From: Lachnospiraceae bacterium
Lineage (GTDB): Bacteria; Bacillota; Clostridia; Lachnospirales; Lachnospiraceae
DNA: 64,000 nt
Reading direction: 5' to 3'
Assembly (NCBI GenBank): GCA_017465845.1
Contig: JAFTVH010000109.1
Coordinates: 62,001-126,000 of the forward strand
The position numbers were made by a program, and so were the translations under genes. The notes beneath the pieces are model-generated. The model made no database searches. It was given only the letters and a program-made list of their open reading frames with translations, and had not been told where the DNA came from. This document shows positions 9,042 through 17,407 of the stretch, piece after piece (positions within the stretch are counted from its first letter, which is position 1; every line of letters starts with the position of its first letter).

Positions 9042-9070
9042 TTGCATAAGTAATAAATATACTGTATAAT
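9042..9070 (+). promoter_or_regulatory. Sigma-A promoter for the UDPGP gene
   Basis: TTGCAT, a 17-base spacer and TATAAT, 38 bases before the start codon; a near-consensus vegetative promoter. Confidence 0.8.
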
Positions 9071-9108
9071 AGAAGAAGTTTAAACTAAATCTTAAGAGAG
9101 GTAATGAC

Positions 9109-10338
9109 ATGAGTATGACATTGGAACAAGTAAAAGAGAAGCTTGCAAAGTATGGTCAGGAGCACCTTCTGAAATATTACGATGAATTATCCGCAGAAGA
9201 GAAACAGGCACTGCTTGTGCAGATTGAGGCTACGGATATGTCTGTTCTGGATGCCTGTCATCACAGAGAAGAAATTGCACAGAAAGGTGTTATCACACCT
9301 CTTGCGGCTATGCAGTTGGATGAAATCGAGGCAGGCAGGGAACAATTTACCGCTGTGGGTCTGGAAGCCATCCGTGAGGGTAAGGTAGGAGCTGTGCTTC
9401 TTGCAGGCGGTATGGGAACACGTCTTGGTTCAGATGATCCCAAAGGTATGTATAATGTAGGTCTTACAAGAAAGCTCTATATTTTCGAATGCCTGATCAA
9501 CAACTTGACAGATGTAGTAAAGCAGGCAGGTGCCTGGATCCATCTCTTTGTAATGACCAGTGACAAGAACCATGAGGCAACTGTAAAGTTCCTTACAGAG
9601 CATGACTTTTTTGGCTACAGCAAGGAGCATGTGCACTTCTTTAAACAGGAGATGGCAGCCGCAACTGATTATAACGGTAAGATTTATCTGGAAGAAAAAG
9701 GAAAGCTCTCCACTTCTCCAAACGGTAACGGCGGTTGGTTCATTTCCCTGAAGAGAAGCGGCTTGCTTGATGTGGTAAAGGAAGAAGGTATCCAGTGGCT
9801 GAACGTATTTGCTGTGGATAATGTGCTCCAGAGAATCGCAGATCCCTGCTTCGTAGGTGCTACGATTCAAAAGAACTGTGTCGTAGGTGCGAAGGTAGTA
9901 CGCAAGAGCGCTCCTGATGAGAAGGTTGGGGTAATGTGTCTGGAAGACGGCAGACCTTCTATTGTAGAGTATTATGAACTGACAGATGAACTGATGAATG
10001 CTAAAGATGAGAATGGTGATCCTGCTTACAACTTTGGTGTAATCCTGAACTATCTGTTCCGCGTAGAGGATCTTGAGAGGATGATGTCTTCCCTGCCTTT
10101 ACATATTGTGGAAAAGAAAATTCCTTACCTGGATGAGAATGGCCAGCTTGTGAAGCCGGAATCTCCCAATGGATTTAAATTCGAGAATCTGGTATTAGAC
10201 ATGATTCATCAGCTGGACAGCTGCCTGCCTTTTGAGGTGGTGAGAAATCATGAGTTCGCACCGATTAAAAATAAGACAGGTATCGACTCTGTGGAAAGCG
10301 CACGTGCTTTGCTTGTGGAAAATGGCGTGATTTTATAA
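9109..10338 (+). CDS. UDPGP-family UTP--sugar-1-phosphate uridylyltransferase
   Basis: A 409-residue nucleotidyltransferase of the eukaryotic-type UDPGP family (UDP-glucose / UDP-N-acetylhexosamine pyrophosphorylases). The nucleotide-binding motif LLAGGMGTRLGSDDPKGMY is near residues 98-116; NGNGGWF near 205 and the FAVDN metal-binding strand near 233 follow. It makes a UDP-sugar from UTP and sugar-1-phosphate in the cytoplasm. galE lies 150 bases downstream, so the two feed Leloir-type UDP-sugar supply, although galE has its own ribosome site and possibly its own promoter. The exact sugar (Glc versus GlcNAc/GalNAc) cannot be decided. Confidence 0.85.
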   Translation: MSMTLEQVKEKLAKYGQEHLLKYYDELSAEEKQALLVQIEATDMSVLDACHHREEIAQKGVITPLAAMQLDEIEAGREQFTAVGLEAIREGKVGAVLLAGGMGTRLGSDDPKGMYNVGLTRKLYIFECLINNLTDVVKQAGAWIHLFVMTSDKNHEATVKFLTEHDFFGYSKEHVHFFKQEMAAATDYNGKIYLEEKGKLSTSPNGNGGWFISLKRSGLLDVVKEEGIQWLNVFAVDNVLQRIADPCFVGATIQKNCVVGAKVVRKSAPDEKVGVMCLEDGRPSIVEYYELTDELMNAKDENGDPAYNFGVILNYLFRVEDLERMMSSLPLHIVEKKIPYLDENGQLVKPESPNGFKFENLVLDMIHQLDSCLPFEVVRNHEFAPIKNKTGIDSVESARALLVENGVIL

Positions 10339-10389
10339 GGAACTTATGAACTGTTTAACATTTCGACAGATTCCTCAAACATAATAACC

Positions 10390-10419
10390 TTGAAGAAATA
10401 AGCATAAAAAGAGTACACT
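10390..10419 (+). promoter_or_regulatory. Possible galE promoter
   Basis: TTGAAG, 18 bases, TACACT, about 70 bases before galE. The match to consensus is moderate. Confidence 0.45.
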
Positions 10420-10487
10420 GTAAGCATAGAAGCAATGCATTGCAGAAACATTCAACTAACAGGCAGACAGCTAAGGAGGATTATTTT

Positions 10488-11504
10488 ATGACAATATTGG
10501 TAACAGGCGGTGCCGGATTTATCGGCAGCCATACAGTAGTAGAGCTTCAGGAAGCAGGCTATGATGTAGTGGTTCTGGACAATCTGAGCAATGCATCCGA
10601 GAAGTCTCTGGAGAGAGTAGAGAAGATTACCGGCAAGAAGGTGCCTTTCTACAAGGCTGATATTCTGAACAGAGAAGCATTGGAAGAGATTTTTACCAAA
10701 GAGTCCATCGATGCAGTCATTCATTTTGCAGGGCTGAAAGCAGTAGGAGAATCCGTTCAGAAGCCTTGGGAATATTATGAGAACAATATTGCAGGTACCC
10801 TGACACTGGTAGATGTGATGAGAAAGCATGGAGTAAAGAACATTATCTTCTCCTCCAGCGCAACCGTATACGGCAATCCGGCCTTTATCCCTATCACCGA
10901 GGAGTGCCCGAAAGGACAGTGCACCAACCCTTACGGCTGGACCAAATCTATGCTGGAGCAGATTTTAAGTGATATCCAGAAGGCTGATCAGGAGTGGAAT
11001 GTCATCCTGCTTCGTTACTTCAATCCTATCGGTGCCCACAAGAGCGGAACCATGGGTGAGAACCCGAACGGTATCCCCAACAACCTGATGCCTTATATCA
11101 CTCAGGTGGCAGTAGGTAAGCTGAAAGAACTGGGCGTGTTCGGTAACGATTATGACACTCACGATGGAACCGGTGTGCGTGATTACATCCATGTAGTGGA
11201 TCTGGCAAGAGGCCATGTAAAAGCACTGAAGAAGATTGAGGAGAATGCAGGACTTAAAATTTACAACCTGGGAACCGGTGTAGGCTACAGTGTTCTTGAT
11301 ATGGTAAAGAATTTTGAAGCAGCTAATGGTGTGAAGATTCCTTACGCTATCAAGCCTCGCCGTGCAGGTGACATCGCAACCTGCTATTCCGATGCAACCA
11401 AGGCAAAAGAAGAACTGGGCTGGGAAGCAGAGTACGGTATCAAGGAAATGTGCGAAGATTCTTGGAGATGGCAGAAAAATAACCCTAACGGTTATGAAGA
11501 TTAA
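10488..11504 (+). CDS. galE: UDP-glucose 4-epimerase GalE
   Basis: A 338-residue extended short-chain dehydrogenase that interconverts UDP-glucose and UDP-galactose with bound NAD. The NAD-binding GGAGFIGS is at residues 7-14; the catalytic set is SSSATVYG near 122 and Tyr149-Gly-Trp-Thr-Lys153 (YxxxK). [10 protein letters not shown] follows. The start at the ATG preceded by aaggagg is chosen over an in-frame ATG 48 bases upstream, which has no ribosome site and would add a non-conserved tail. It sits after the UDPGP enzyme and ends at a strong terminator. Confidence 0.95.
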   Translation: MTILVTGGAGFIGSHTVVELQEAGYDVVVLDNLSNASEKSLERVEKITGKKVPFYKADILNREALEEIFTKESIDAVIHFAGLKAVGESVQKPWEYYENNIAGTLTLVDVMRKHGVKNIIFSSSATVYGNPAFIPITEECPKGQCTNPYGWTKSMLEQILSDIQKADQEWNVILLRYFNPIGAHKSGTMGENPNGIPNNLMPYITQVAVGKLKELGVFGNDYDTHDGTGVRDYIHVVDLARGHVKALKKIEENAGLKIYNLGTGVGYSVLDMVKNFEAANGVKIPYAIKPRRAGDIATCYSDATKAKEELGWEAEYGIKEMCEDSWRWQKNNPNGYED

Positions 11505-11515
11505 TCAGAATAAAT

Positions 11516-11570
11516 AAAGAAAGCCTGTAGCGGGAGATGGATTACATCACTCATACAGGCTTTCTTTTTA
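11516..11570 (+). terminator. Terminator between galE and the hemolysin-III gene
   Basis: The arms aaagaaagcctgta and tacaggctttctttt pair with flanking A and T runs; it can serve both converging genes. Confidence 0.85.
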
Positions 11571-11586
11571 GGTATATCCGTGACTA

Positions 11587-12237
11587 TTATGCTACGTAAA
11601 AATACATGAATATAAAATGACAGAGGCTTCCGGCCATGCAGAACAGATGAAACACTTCATGTGAACCGAATCCTTTATGTCTGGAATTGAACAACGGAAG
11701 CTTCAGTGCGTAAATGACTCCGCCTATGGTGTATATGATACCACCTGCTAATAACCACAGAAAACCGGATAACGGAAGCGTATTCCAGAGCCTTCCGAAT
11801 ACGAACACACACACCCAGCCCATGGCAATATAAATAATGGAAGAAAACCATTTCGGGCAAGTAACCCAGAAAGCCTTAATCAACATTCCGACAGATGCAA
11901 TCCCCCAGACCACAGCCAGCATTGTGTATCCTATCTTACCGCCCAGAATAATCAGGCACACAGGCGTATAAGACCCTGCTATCAGAACAAAAATCATCAT
12001 ATGGTCAATCTTGCGGAAAATCTTCAGCCTACTTCCTGACAGATTCACAGAATGATAAGTAGCGCTTGCTCCATACAAAAGAATCATGCTTCCCATAAAT
12101 ACTGCCATTGCTGCCATGTTCTGCCATCCCGACGTCACACCCGCTTTCACCAAAAGCGGCACCGCCGCAAACACCGCCAACATCATCCCCACAAAATGAG
12201 TAATCGCACTTCCCGGCTCTCTAATCGTAATCTGCAT
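11587..12237 (-). CDS. Hemolysin III / TrhA family membrane protein
   Basis: A 216-residue integral membrane protein with about seven transmembrane segments. It has the conserved family residues: SATYHS near residue 59, KIDHMMIF near 76 and GSHEVFHLF near 193 (HxxxH), which in PAQR/hemolysin-III relatives bind a metal inside the membrane. Family members influence membrane energetics or lipid homeostasis; the name hemolysin is historical. It is transcribed convergently with galE. A palindrome lies in its upstream region. Confidence 0.9.
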   Translation of the reverse strand: MQITIREPGSAITHFVGMMLAVFAAVPLLVKAGVTSGWQNMAAMAVFMGSMILLYGASATYHSVNLSGSRLKIFRKIDHMMIFVLIAGSYTPVCLIILGGKIGYTMLAVVWGIASVGMLIKAFWVTCPKWFSSIIYIAMGWVCVFVFGRLWNTLPLSGFLWLLAGGIIYTIGGVIYALKLPLFNSRHKGFGSHEVFHLFCMAGSLCHFIFMYFYVA

Positions 12238-12365
12238 AAAAACCTCCTTTTACCTGAACTTTATGTATCTATCTTCTGTCCAATCCCTGCATTTTATACC
12301 ACTTATTTAAAGTAAAACTATAAGAAATAAAACATAAAACAACATGGTGAAGAAAAGAAAAGCTT

Positions 12366-12390
12366 ACATGTAGTTTTGAAAACTACGTGT
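12366..12390. promoter_or_regulatory. Palindromic candidate operator
   Basis: A symmetric site, GTAGTTTT-G-AAAACTAC, with flanking acat/gtgt extending the symmetry. It lies upstream of the hemolysin-III gene and downstream of the next minus-strand gene. It resembles a dimeric-repressor operator rather than a terminator (no GC stem, no T run). The regulator is unknown. Confidence 0.45.
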
Positions 12391-12459
12391 TGGAATAATA
12401 ATATAACAAGACAAAGGGAAAGTCAATATGCTTTACAATATTTTTATACGTTAATGATT

Positions 12460-12726
12460 TCAATCCTCTTCGATCACTTGGATTTCTAAATAGTCAAAGT
12501 CTATTCCTTCAATGAAATTATCTTGATAAAAACGAGCTTTATCATGTCTCTTAAATTCCGAAATGGTGGCATCCAACCAGATGGGTTTTCCCAGATCGAA
12601 CTGATAACAGACTTCATCCAGGGCATGGAAAATCTTATGTGTCCTGGTGTCTATGCTATGGTCAATAATAACAGTATCCTTCAGCATATGGTTATCCTTA
12701 AAAATTTTTGCCCATAATCGAAACAT
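12460..12726 (-). CDS. Conserved hypothetical protein (88 aa)
   Basis: An 88-residue soluble acidic protein beginning MFRLWAKIFKDNHMLKDTVI, with a ggaggt ribosome site 7 bases before the ATG. I recall close relatives in Lachnospiraceae and other Clostridia, all without assigned function. It stands alone between the hemolysin-III gene and relQ. Confidence 0.7.
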   Translation of the reverse strand: MFRLWAKIFKDNHMLKDTVIIDHSIDTRTHKIFHALDEVCYQFDLGKPIWLDATISEFKRHDKARFYQDNFIEGIDFDYLEIQVIEED

Positions 12727-12978
12727 CTTTCTACCTCCATATCCGGGAAGGCTTATGTTGAATTGTCTTCCGGGTGTATTTAAGTATATCGGATTGAGGG
12801 GAGAAAGTAAAGCCGCGGTTTTTCAACGGGGAATCATCTGGAAAAAATTATTGGCTTATTAGTTCTTTTTTGGAAAGGAGATGAATAGAATAAATAATGT
12901 GGCCACAGCTAAAATAACGAATCATTATTAAAAAAGGATTAATAATTTGTGAAAAATATACATTTTTATGATGTTTTA

Positions 12979-12987
12979 TGGTATACT
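12979..12987 (+). promoter_or_regulatory. Extended -10 promoter for the (p)ppGpp synthetase gene
   Basis: TG-G-TATACT, an extended -10 element with no good -35. It lies inside the longer possible reading frame of the next gene and therefore supports the downstream start. Confidence 0.5.
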
Positions 12988-13029
12988 GATATTATCAAAA
13001 CAGGAGACAGGAGTTACAAGAGAGCATAT

Positions 13030-13695
13030 ATGGAATTAAATAGTAGTGGTGATGGAATCGATAGCTGGAAAGAGGTCAATCTGATATATAATGCAGCATT
13101 GAGACAGATAGAGACGAAGATGGAGATCCTGAATGATGAATTTCAGCATGTTCATCAGTATAATCCTATTGAGCACATAAAATCCAGAATCAAAACGCCG
13201 GAAAGTATCGTGAAGAAGCTGAAACGTCACGGTTATGAGTCTACAATAGAGAATATGGTGAGATACATCAATGATATCGCGGGAATCAGGATAATCTGTT
13301 CCTTTACTTCAGATATTTACAGAATTGCAGACATGATCAGAGATCAAAAGGATATACGGGTGTTGGCAATAAAGGATTATATTACATATCCTAAAGCCAG
13401 CGGCTACAGGAGCTACCATATGATTGTCACAGTACCGGTATATCTGTCAGACAGAATTGTGGATACCAAGGTGGAGATTCAGATTCGGACAGTAGCAATG
13501 GATTTTTGGGCAAGTCTGGAGCATAAGATACATTATAAATTCGAAGGAGATGCACCGGAACATATCAAAAGTGAATTAATAGAGTGTTCCAGAATGGTAT
13601 CGGATCTGGATGCCAGAATGTTATCACTGAACGAAGAAATTCTTGCCTTGGCTCAGTCCAAAGAAGATACATATCAGACTTCCGGCAAAAAGTAA
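13030..13695 (+). CDS. Small alarmone synthetase, RelQ/YjbM type
   Basis: A 221-residue RelA/SpoT-fold (p)ppGpp synthetase without hydrolase or regulatory domains, matching the length of RelQ/YjbM. The motifs are IKSRIKTPESIVKKLKRHG (about residues 50-68, substrate binding), NDIAGIRI near 81, YPKASGYRSYHM near 119 and VEIQIRT near 148 (with the catalytic glutamate). It transfers pyrophosphate from ATP to GDP or GTP. The ATG at 13030 is preferred over a GTG 81 bases upstream because a promoter -10 lies between them. A strong terminator follows, so the gene is monocistronic. Confidence 0.9.
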   Translation: MELNSSGDGIDSWKEVNLIYNAALRQIETKMEILNDEFQHVHQYNPIEHIKSRIKTPESIVKKLKRHGYESTIENMVRYINDIAGIRIICSFTSDIYRIADMIRDQKDIRVLAIKDYITYPKASGYRSYHMIVTVPVYLSDRIVDTKVEIQIRTVAMDFWASLEHKIHYKFEGDAPEHIKSELIECSRMVSDLDARMLSLNEEILALAQSKEDTYQTSGKK

Positions 13696-13710
13696 GTTGT
13701 AAAATAATGA

Positions 13711-13755
13711 GGTATCCAAGCAGCGCTTGCGGTAAGCGCTGTTTGGATACCTTTT
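13711..13755 (+). terminator. Strong terminator after relQ-type gene
   Basis: A long stem ggtatccaagcagcgctt / aagcgctgtttggatacc with a T run. Confidence 0.9.
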
Positions 13756-14013
13756 CTTCAGTAAAGGCTTGTGCCCTGAAATGAGGAGTGCCCAGGTACC
13801 TTGCGATACCCAGGCTATTATGAAAAAATTTTCTATTATGCATTAATTATGTATTGGAAAAACCTATGAACTACTTCTCTCAAAACTTGAATTAAGTATA
13901 ACAATTGTTTATGAACAAACTATGAACAACATGTAAAAAGATAGTGAATCTTACAAAAGAATAAAAAATGAATCTAAAAATATGTGCAAAATGCACAAAA
14001 GCTACAGACGAGG
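13756..14013. other. AT-rich intergenic stretch
   Basis: No gene seen. An AT-rich run with repeated atgaac-type words (about 13866-13935) precedes the next promoter. A short CxxC-containing frame here runs into the next gene out of phase and has no ribosome site. Confidence 0.4.
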
Positions 14014-14042
14014 TTGTGTTTCCGGAAAAAAGATGTTACACT
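14014..14042 (+). promoter_or_regulatory. Promoter for the coiled-coil membrane protein gene
   Basis: TTGTGT, 17 bases, TACACT, 38 bases before the start codon. Confidence 0.6.
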
Positions 14043-14080
14043 GACAATAGTAGATTGCATAATTTCGGGAGGAGTACAAG

Positions 14081-14650
14081 ATGGAGCATTTTATGGACAA
14101 GCTTGCAGAGAAGTTGAATGCGGGAGAGATTATAAAAGCCAACAGGGAAGCGGATACGGAACAGATGGAGAAGCTTCAGGGCAAAATAAAAGAGTACGAG
14201 AAATGTCTGGAGCAGATGTGTCAGATGAATCAGGAATTGCAGAATACCATAACAGGTATGAAGACTGCGGGCGGCGAAGAACAGGAGACGCTTGCCCGAT
14301 TGGAGAAGTCCGTGGAAATCCTTCAGCAGGCTGTTAACATGCAGCACAAATCTGTTGATGAGGTAAAGCGGTCTATGGAAGAGCTGTCAGTCAGAATCAA
14401 TGATTTTGTTCATAAGGAGAACGTTAAGGTATATCGTAATGTTCAGGCGGTAGTAGTGGAGGAAGCTGCTAAACAGAATGAGGCTTTGAAAGGGCTTGTA
14501 CCTATGATAGAAGAGATAAAGAATGCGATGTCGGCACCCCAGCCTGCTCCCGGTATCATGAAAGGTGTATTGGGTGTTTCGGTGACGGCTATGATCCTTG
14601 CGGCTGCATCCATCGTTTTCCAGGTACTGGTATATCTGCAGATTATCTGA
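14081..14650 (+). CDS. Coiled-coil protein with C-terminal membrane anchor
   Basis: A 189-residue protein: a long charged coiled coil (about residues 20-125, rich in E, K and Q), a linker with APQPAPG, and a single transmembrane segment at the very end (about 160-188). This tail-anchored layout would put the coil in the cytoplasm. It has no recognised domain; it could be a structural or scaffolding protein at the membrane. A gggaggag ribosome site precedes it. The flavin reductase gene lies 53 bases downstream and may be co-transcribed. Confidence 0.65.
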   Translation: MEHFMDKLAEKLNAGEIIKANREADTEQMEKLQGKIKEYEKCLEQMCQMNQELQNTITGMKTAGGEEQETLARLEKSVEILQQAVNMQHKSVDEVKRSMEELSVRINDFVHKENVKVYRNVQAVVVEEAAKQNEALKGLVPMIEEIKNAMSAPQPAPGIMKGVLGVSVTAMILAAASIVFQVLVYLQII

Positions 14651-14703
14651 TAGGCCGTATTACGGAGCTCGAACACTATTTCAAGGAAAGGATACAACTC
14701 AAA

Positions 14704-15303
14704 ATGGGAAAACAGCTTTGGAAACCGGGAAATATGCTTTATCCGCTGCCCGTCGTCATGGTCAGTATGGCTGACAGGAATGGAAAATATAATATTATTA
14801 CGGTAGCCTGGACAGGGACAATCTGCACAAATCCTCCAATGGTATCTATCTCTGTGAGACCGGAGAGGTATTCTTACCCGATTTTAAAGGAAACGGGAGA
14901 ATTTGTTCTGAATCTGACAACACGTGAACTGGTCTATGCCACAGACTTTTGCGGTGTGAAGAGTGGCAGAGAGGTGGACAAATTTTCGCACCTAAGTCTG
15001 ACACCCCTGCCGGCGGACCGGGTGAAAGCTCCTTTGATTGGAGAGAGCCCTGTAAACATTGAATGTCGTGTCAGAGAAATCAAACAGCTGGGAAGCCATG
15101 ATATGTTTCTGGCTGATGTAGTGGCCGTACATGCTGACGAGAGATTCATGGATGAGAATAATAAGTTCCATCTGGAAAAGTCGGATCCTGTGGTATATTC
15201 CCACGGTACGTATTACACTTGTGGGGAATCGCTTGGTACCTTTGGCTATAGTATTCGTAAGAGTAAGACGGGAAAACGGCAGCAGTTCAGCTGCAAAAAA
15301 TAA
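14704..15303 (+). CDS. Flavin reductase family protein (FMN-binding split barrel)
   Basis: A 199-residue split-barrel flavoprotein. The N-terminal half carries the typical PLPVVMVSMAD and TNPPMVSISVRPERYS strands (about residues 16-60), and TGEFVLNLTT near 66 follows. Members bind FMN and act as flavin reductases or related oxidoreductases, often with an unknown partner. No partner monooxygenase is visible nearby. It ends just before a strong promoter for the next gene. Confidence 0.85.
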   Translation: MGKQLWKPGNMLYPLPVVMVSMADRNGKYNIITVAWTGTICTNPPMVSISVRPERYSYPILKETGEFVLNLTTRELVYATDFCGVKSGREVDKFSHLSLTPLPADRVKAPLIGESPVNIECRVREIKQLGSHDMFLADVVAVHADERFMDENNKFHLEKSDPVVYSHGTYYTCGESLGTFGYSIRKSKTGKRQQFSCKK

Positions 15304-15311
15304 AAAAGTTC

Positions 15312-15340
15312 TTGACGTTTCCGGCGAATCCTAGTATGAT
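15312..15340 (+). promoter_or_regulatory. Strong sigma-A promoter in front of an attenuated leader
   Basis: TTGACG, 17 bases, TATGAT. Shortly downstream lies a repeated atgtacg (atgtacgaaatgtacg, about 15353-15368), a possible autoregulatory binding site. Confidence 0.8.
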
Positions 15341-15398
15341 AGTTAAAAATGAATGTACGAAATGTACGCTATATTGCACTTTTTGCCACGAAGACGTA

Positions 15399-15433
15399 GC
15401 ATCAGGATGATTCCTGGTGCTTTTTTCTTTTTT
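15399..15433 (+). terminator. Terminator-like hairpin inside the leader of the XRE-cupin gene
   Basis: gcatcagga pairs with tcctggtgc (one G-U) over a tiny loop and is followed by a T-rich run (six T, then C and more T). It sits between the promoter at 15312 and the start codon at 15473, so it should stop most transcripts unless something prevents it. Confidence 0.75.
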
Positions 15434-15472
15434 AAGACGATTGACCGTTATGCTTTGAAGGAGGAATAGGCC

Positions 15473-16030
15473 ATGAATCAAATTGACAGAAATATTGCAT
15501 TAAATCTCAGGAGAATCCGTAAGACTAAGAATATGAGCCTTGATATGCTGGCTGATCGTACCGGTGTCAGTAAGAGTATGCTTGGTCAGATAGAAAGAGG
15601 GGAGTCCAATCCAACAGTCGCTACCATTGGTAAAATCGTAGAAGGGCTGAAAGTACCATTTGAACAGTTGCTTTACGAGAGAGAAGAGGCTATCATCATG
15701 CCTACATGGAAGAGTGCACCGGTTTATAAGGAAAAGGACGGTGCTTACAGTATTCATATTTTGTTGCCGTATCATTCAGGGCGTGATTTTGAAATCTATC
15801 AGGGCAGTATTAGCCCCTATATGCAGCTGAACAGTGCATCACATGGAGAATATACCTGGGAATATCTCACTGTCCTGAAAGGCGAAGTTGAGATGACCAT
15901 CGAGGACAAGTCCTATATTGTGAAAGAAGACTGTTCCCTTTATTTTGCATGTGACCGCCCGCACAGCTATCGCAATACAGGCGGCAGGGAAGCAATGGTC
16001 AGTATGACTGTCACTAGGGAAGGAAGATAA
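15473..16030 (+). CDS. XRE-family transcriptional regulator with C-terminal cupin domain
   Basis: A 185-residue regulator. Residues about 7-62 are a helix-turn-helix of the XRE/HTH_3 type (LADRTGVSKSMLGQIERG, then NPTVATIGKI). Residues about 105-180 form a cupin_2 barrel (EYTWEYLTVLKGEVEMTIE, then CDRPHSYRNTG with the metal or ligand histidine). Such proteins usually bind a small molecule and control nearby transport or catabolic genes. The target is not obvious here; a strong promoter plus hairpin upstream suggests its own level is controlled by attenuation. A gaaggagg site precedes the ATG. Confidence 0.9.
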   Translation: MNQIDRNIALNLRRIRKTKNMSLDMLADRTGVSKSMLGQIERGESNPTVATIGKIVEGLKVPFEQLLYEREEAIIMPTWKSAPVYKEKDGAYSIHILLPYHSGRDFEIYQGSISPYMQLNSASHGEYTWEYLTVLKGEVEMTIEDKSYIVKEDCSLYFACDRPHSYRNTGGREAMVSMTVTREGR

Positions 16031-16041
16031 ACAAGAAGAAA

Positions 16042-17271
16042 TCAATCTTTGTCGTGAGAGAAGATATTGGGGGAGTTTAATAGGCTCCCTCTTTTCACGG
16101 CATCATTTCCGTAGCGGCTGCGAATAGCATCTAAAGCTGCATCCAGCTTTTTCTCCTTTTCTGATTTGGGTTTGACAGATGTTATATCAAAAATAGATAA
16201 CTGCATCGGTTCGCTGTCCTGCACAAGTTTAGACGTTCTGATGCCCAGCAGGCGGATCGGTGTACCGTTCCAAAGGTCATCAAAAAGAGCACAGGCAGTG
16301 CGATAAATCACGTCAGTGGAAGCTGTAGGTGTGGGCAGCACTGTCTGGTGAGAAACAGATTGAAAAGAAGCATATTTAATTTCCGTACACACATTTCCGG
16401 CCAGTTCATGGGAAGCGCGGAGCCGTTTGCTTACAGATTCCGTCAGTGCAAGCAGAACCGGATATGCTTCTTCTTTTGTCAAAATATCAGAAGACAGCGT
16501 GGTAGAATTGCCTACTCCCTTTGCACGCTCCTGTCTGGTTTCTACCCGGGAATCATCAATGCCATTGGCATATTCCCAAAGGGTAATGCCATGACTTTTC
16601 AAGTGAGATTCCAGAATATGAGGGTCGGACAGTGCCAGCTGGCCGATAGTCAGGATCCCCAGCTTCTTAAGTGTTGCTACACTGGAACGGCCGCACATGA
16701 ACAGAGAAGACACCGGCAATGGCCACAGCTTGTCTTTGATCTCATTTGCAAAAAGGGTATGGACAAGGTTGGGCTTCCTAAAATCGGAAGCCATTTTGGC
16801 AAGAACTTTCCGGTCAGAGATTCCTACATTCACCGTAAAACCATATTTTTCATAAATAGTATCTTTGATGAAAGCAGCGGCCTCAATGGGAGAGGCGTAA
16901 TGTTCCATGATTGGGGTATAGTCCATATAACATTCATCTATGCTTACTTGCTCGATGTCGGGGCAGATGCTCATCAGATAGTCCATAAGCTGCCTGCTGC
17001 GTCTGCTGTACATATCATGGTCCGGTGCTGTCATAACCAGGTTGGGACATTTACGAAAAGCGTTGATAACAGGCTCCCCGGTCGTAATGCCATAGGCCTT
17101 GGCAGGAATGGATTTGGCCAGTACTACGCCGTGGCGCTTGGAAATGTCCCCGCCTATAATGGAGGGAATCAGCCTAAGATCGGTCTCTTCACCGTTATTT
17201 AGTTTTTCCAGAGCAGTCCAGCTTAAGTAAGCTGAATTAACATCAATGTGAAATATAATCGTTTTTTTCAT
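16042..17271 (-). CDS. dinB: Y-family DNA polymerase (DinB / Pol IV)
   Basis: A 409-residue translesion polymerase. The first catalytic aspartate is in FHIDVNSAYLSW (Asp10), and the second acidic pair is in SIDECYMDYT near residue 114. Then come the thumb helix-hairpin-helix (LKKLGILTIGQLA) and the little-finger domain. The start is placed at MKKTIIFHID, where a gaggta ribosome site lies 8 bases upstream; a longer frame would add 12 unlike residues. It copies damaged DNA at low fidelity. The gene diverges from the M23 peptidase gene, and the -35 boxes of the two promoters overlap. Confidence 0.92.
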   Translation of the reverse strand: MKKTIIFHIDVNSAYLSWTALEKLNNGEETDLRLIPSIIGGDISKRHGVVLAKSIPAKAYGITTGEPVINAFRKCPNLVMTAPDHDMYSRRSRQLMDYLMSICPDIEQVSIDECYMDYTPIMEHYASPIEAAAFIKDTIYEKYGFTVNVGISDRKVLAKMASDFRKPNLVHTLFANEIKDKLWPLPVSSLFMCGRSSVATLKKLGILTIGQLALSDPHILESHLKSHGITLWEYANGIDDSRVETRQERAKGVGNSTTLSSDILTKEEAYPVLLALTESVSKRLRASHELAGNVCTEIKYASFQSVSHQTVLPTPTASTDVIYRTACALFDDLWNGTPIRLLGIRTSKLVQDSEPMQLSIFDITSVKPKSEKEKKLDAALDAIRSRYGNDAVKRGSLLNSPNIFSHDKD

Positions 17272-17295
17272 AAGCGGGTACCTCAAGATAAATGT

Positions 17296-17325
17296 ATTAT
17301 ATACCATGGAAGATTCTCTTTACAA
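17296..17325 (-). promoter_or_regulatory. dinB promoter (minus strand)
   Basis: On the minus strand: TTGTAA, 18 bases, TATAAT, giving a short leader before dinB. I see no LexA box overlapping it. Confidence 0.65.
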
Positions 17326-17347
17326 CTAAAATAAATGCTGATAGAAT
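17319..17347 (+). promoter_or_regulatory. Promoter of the M23 endopeptidase gene
   Basis: TTTACA, 17 bases, TAGAAT. Its -35 overlaps the -35 of the divergent dinB promoter. Confidence 0.6.
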
Positions 17348-17407
17348 GAATGTGTTACGATTTTATTACAGAAAGATTTTGTACTGTACGAATTGGATGG
17401 AAAAACG

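Noticed and set aside
8789..9049. 86-codon plus-strand frame before UDPGP
   Set aside because: It begins antisense to the small membrane gene's ribosome site, has no site of its own and runs through the UDPGP promoter.
13969..14110. Short frame with CAKC and a following Cys, possible zinc protein
   Set aside because: No ribosome site, and it runs out of phase into the coiled-coil gene whose own start is well supported.
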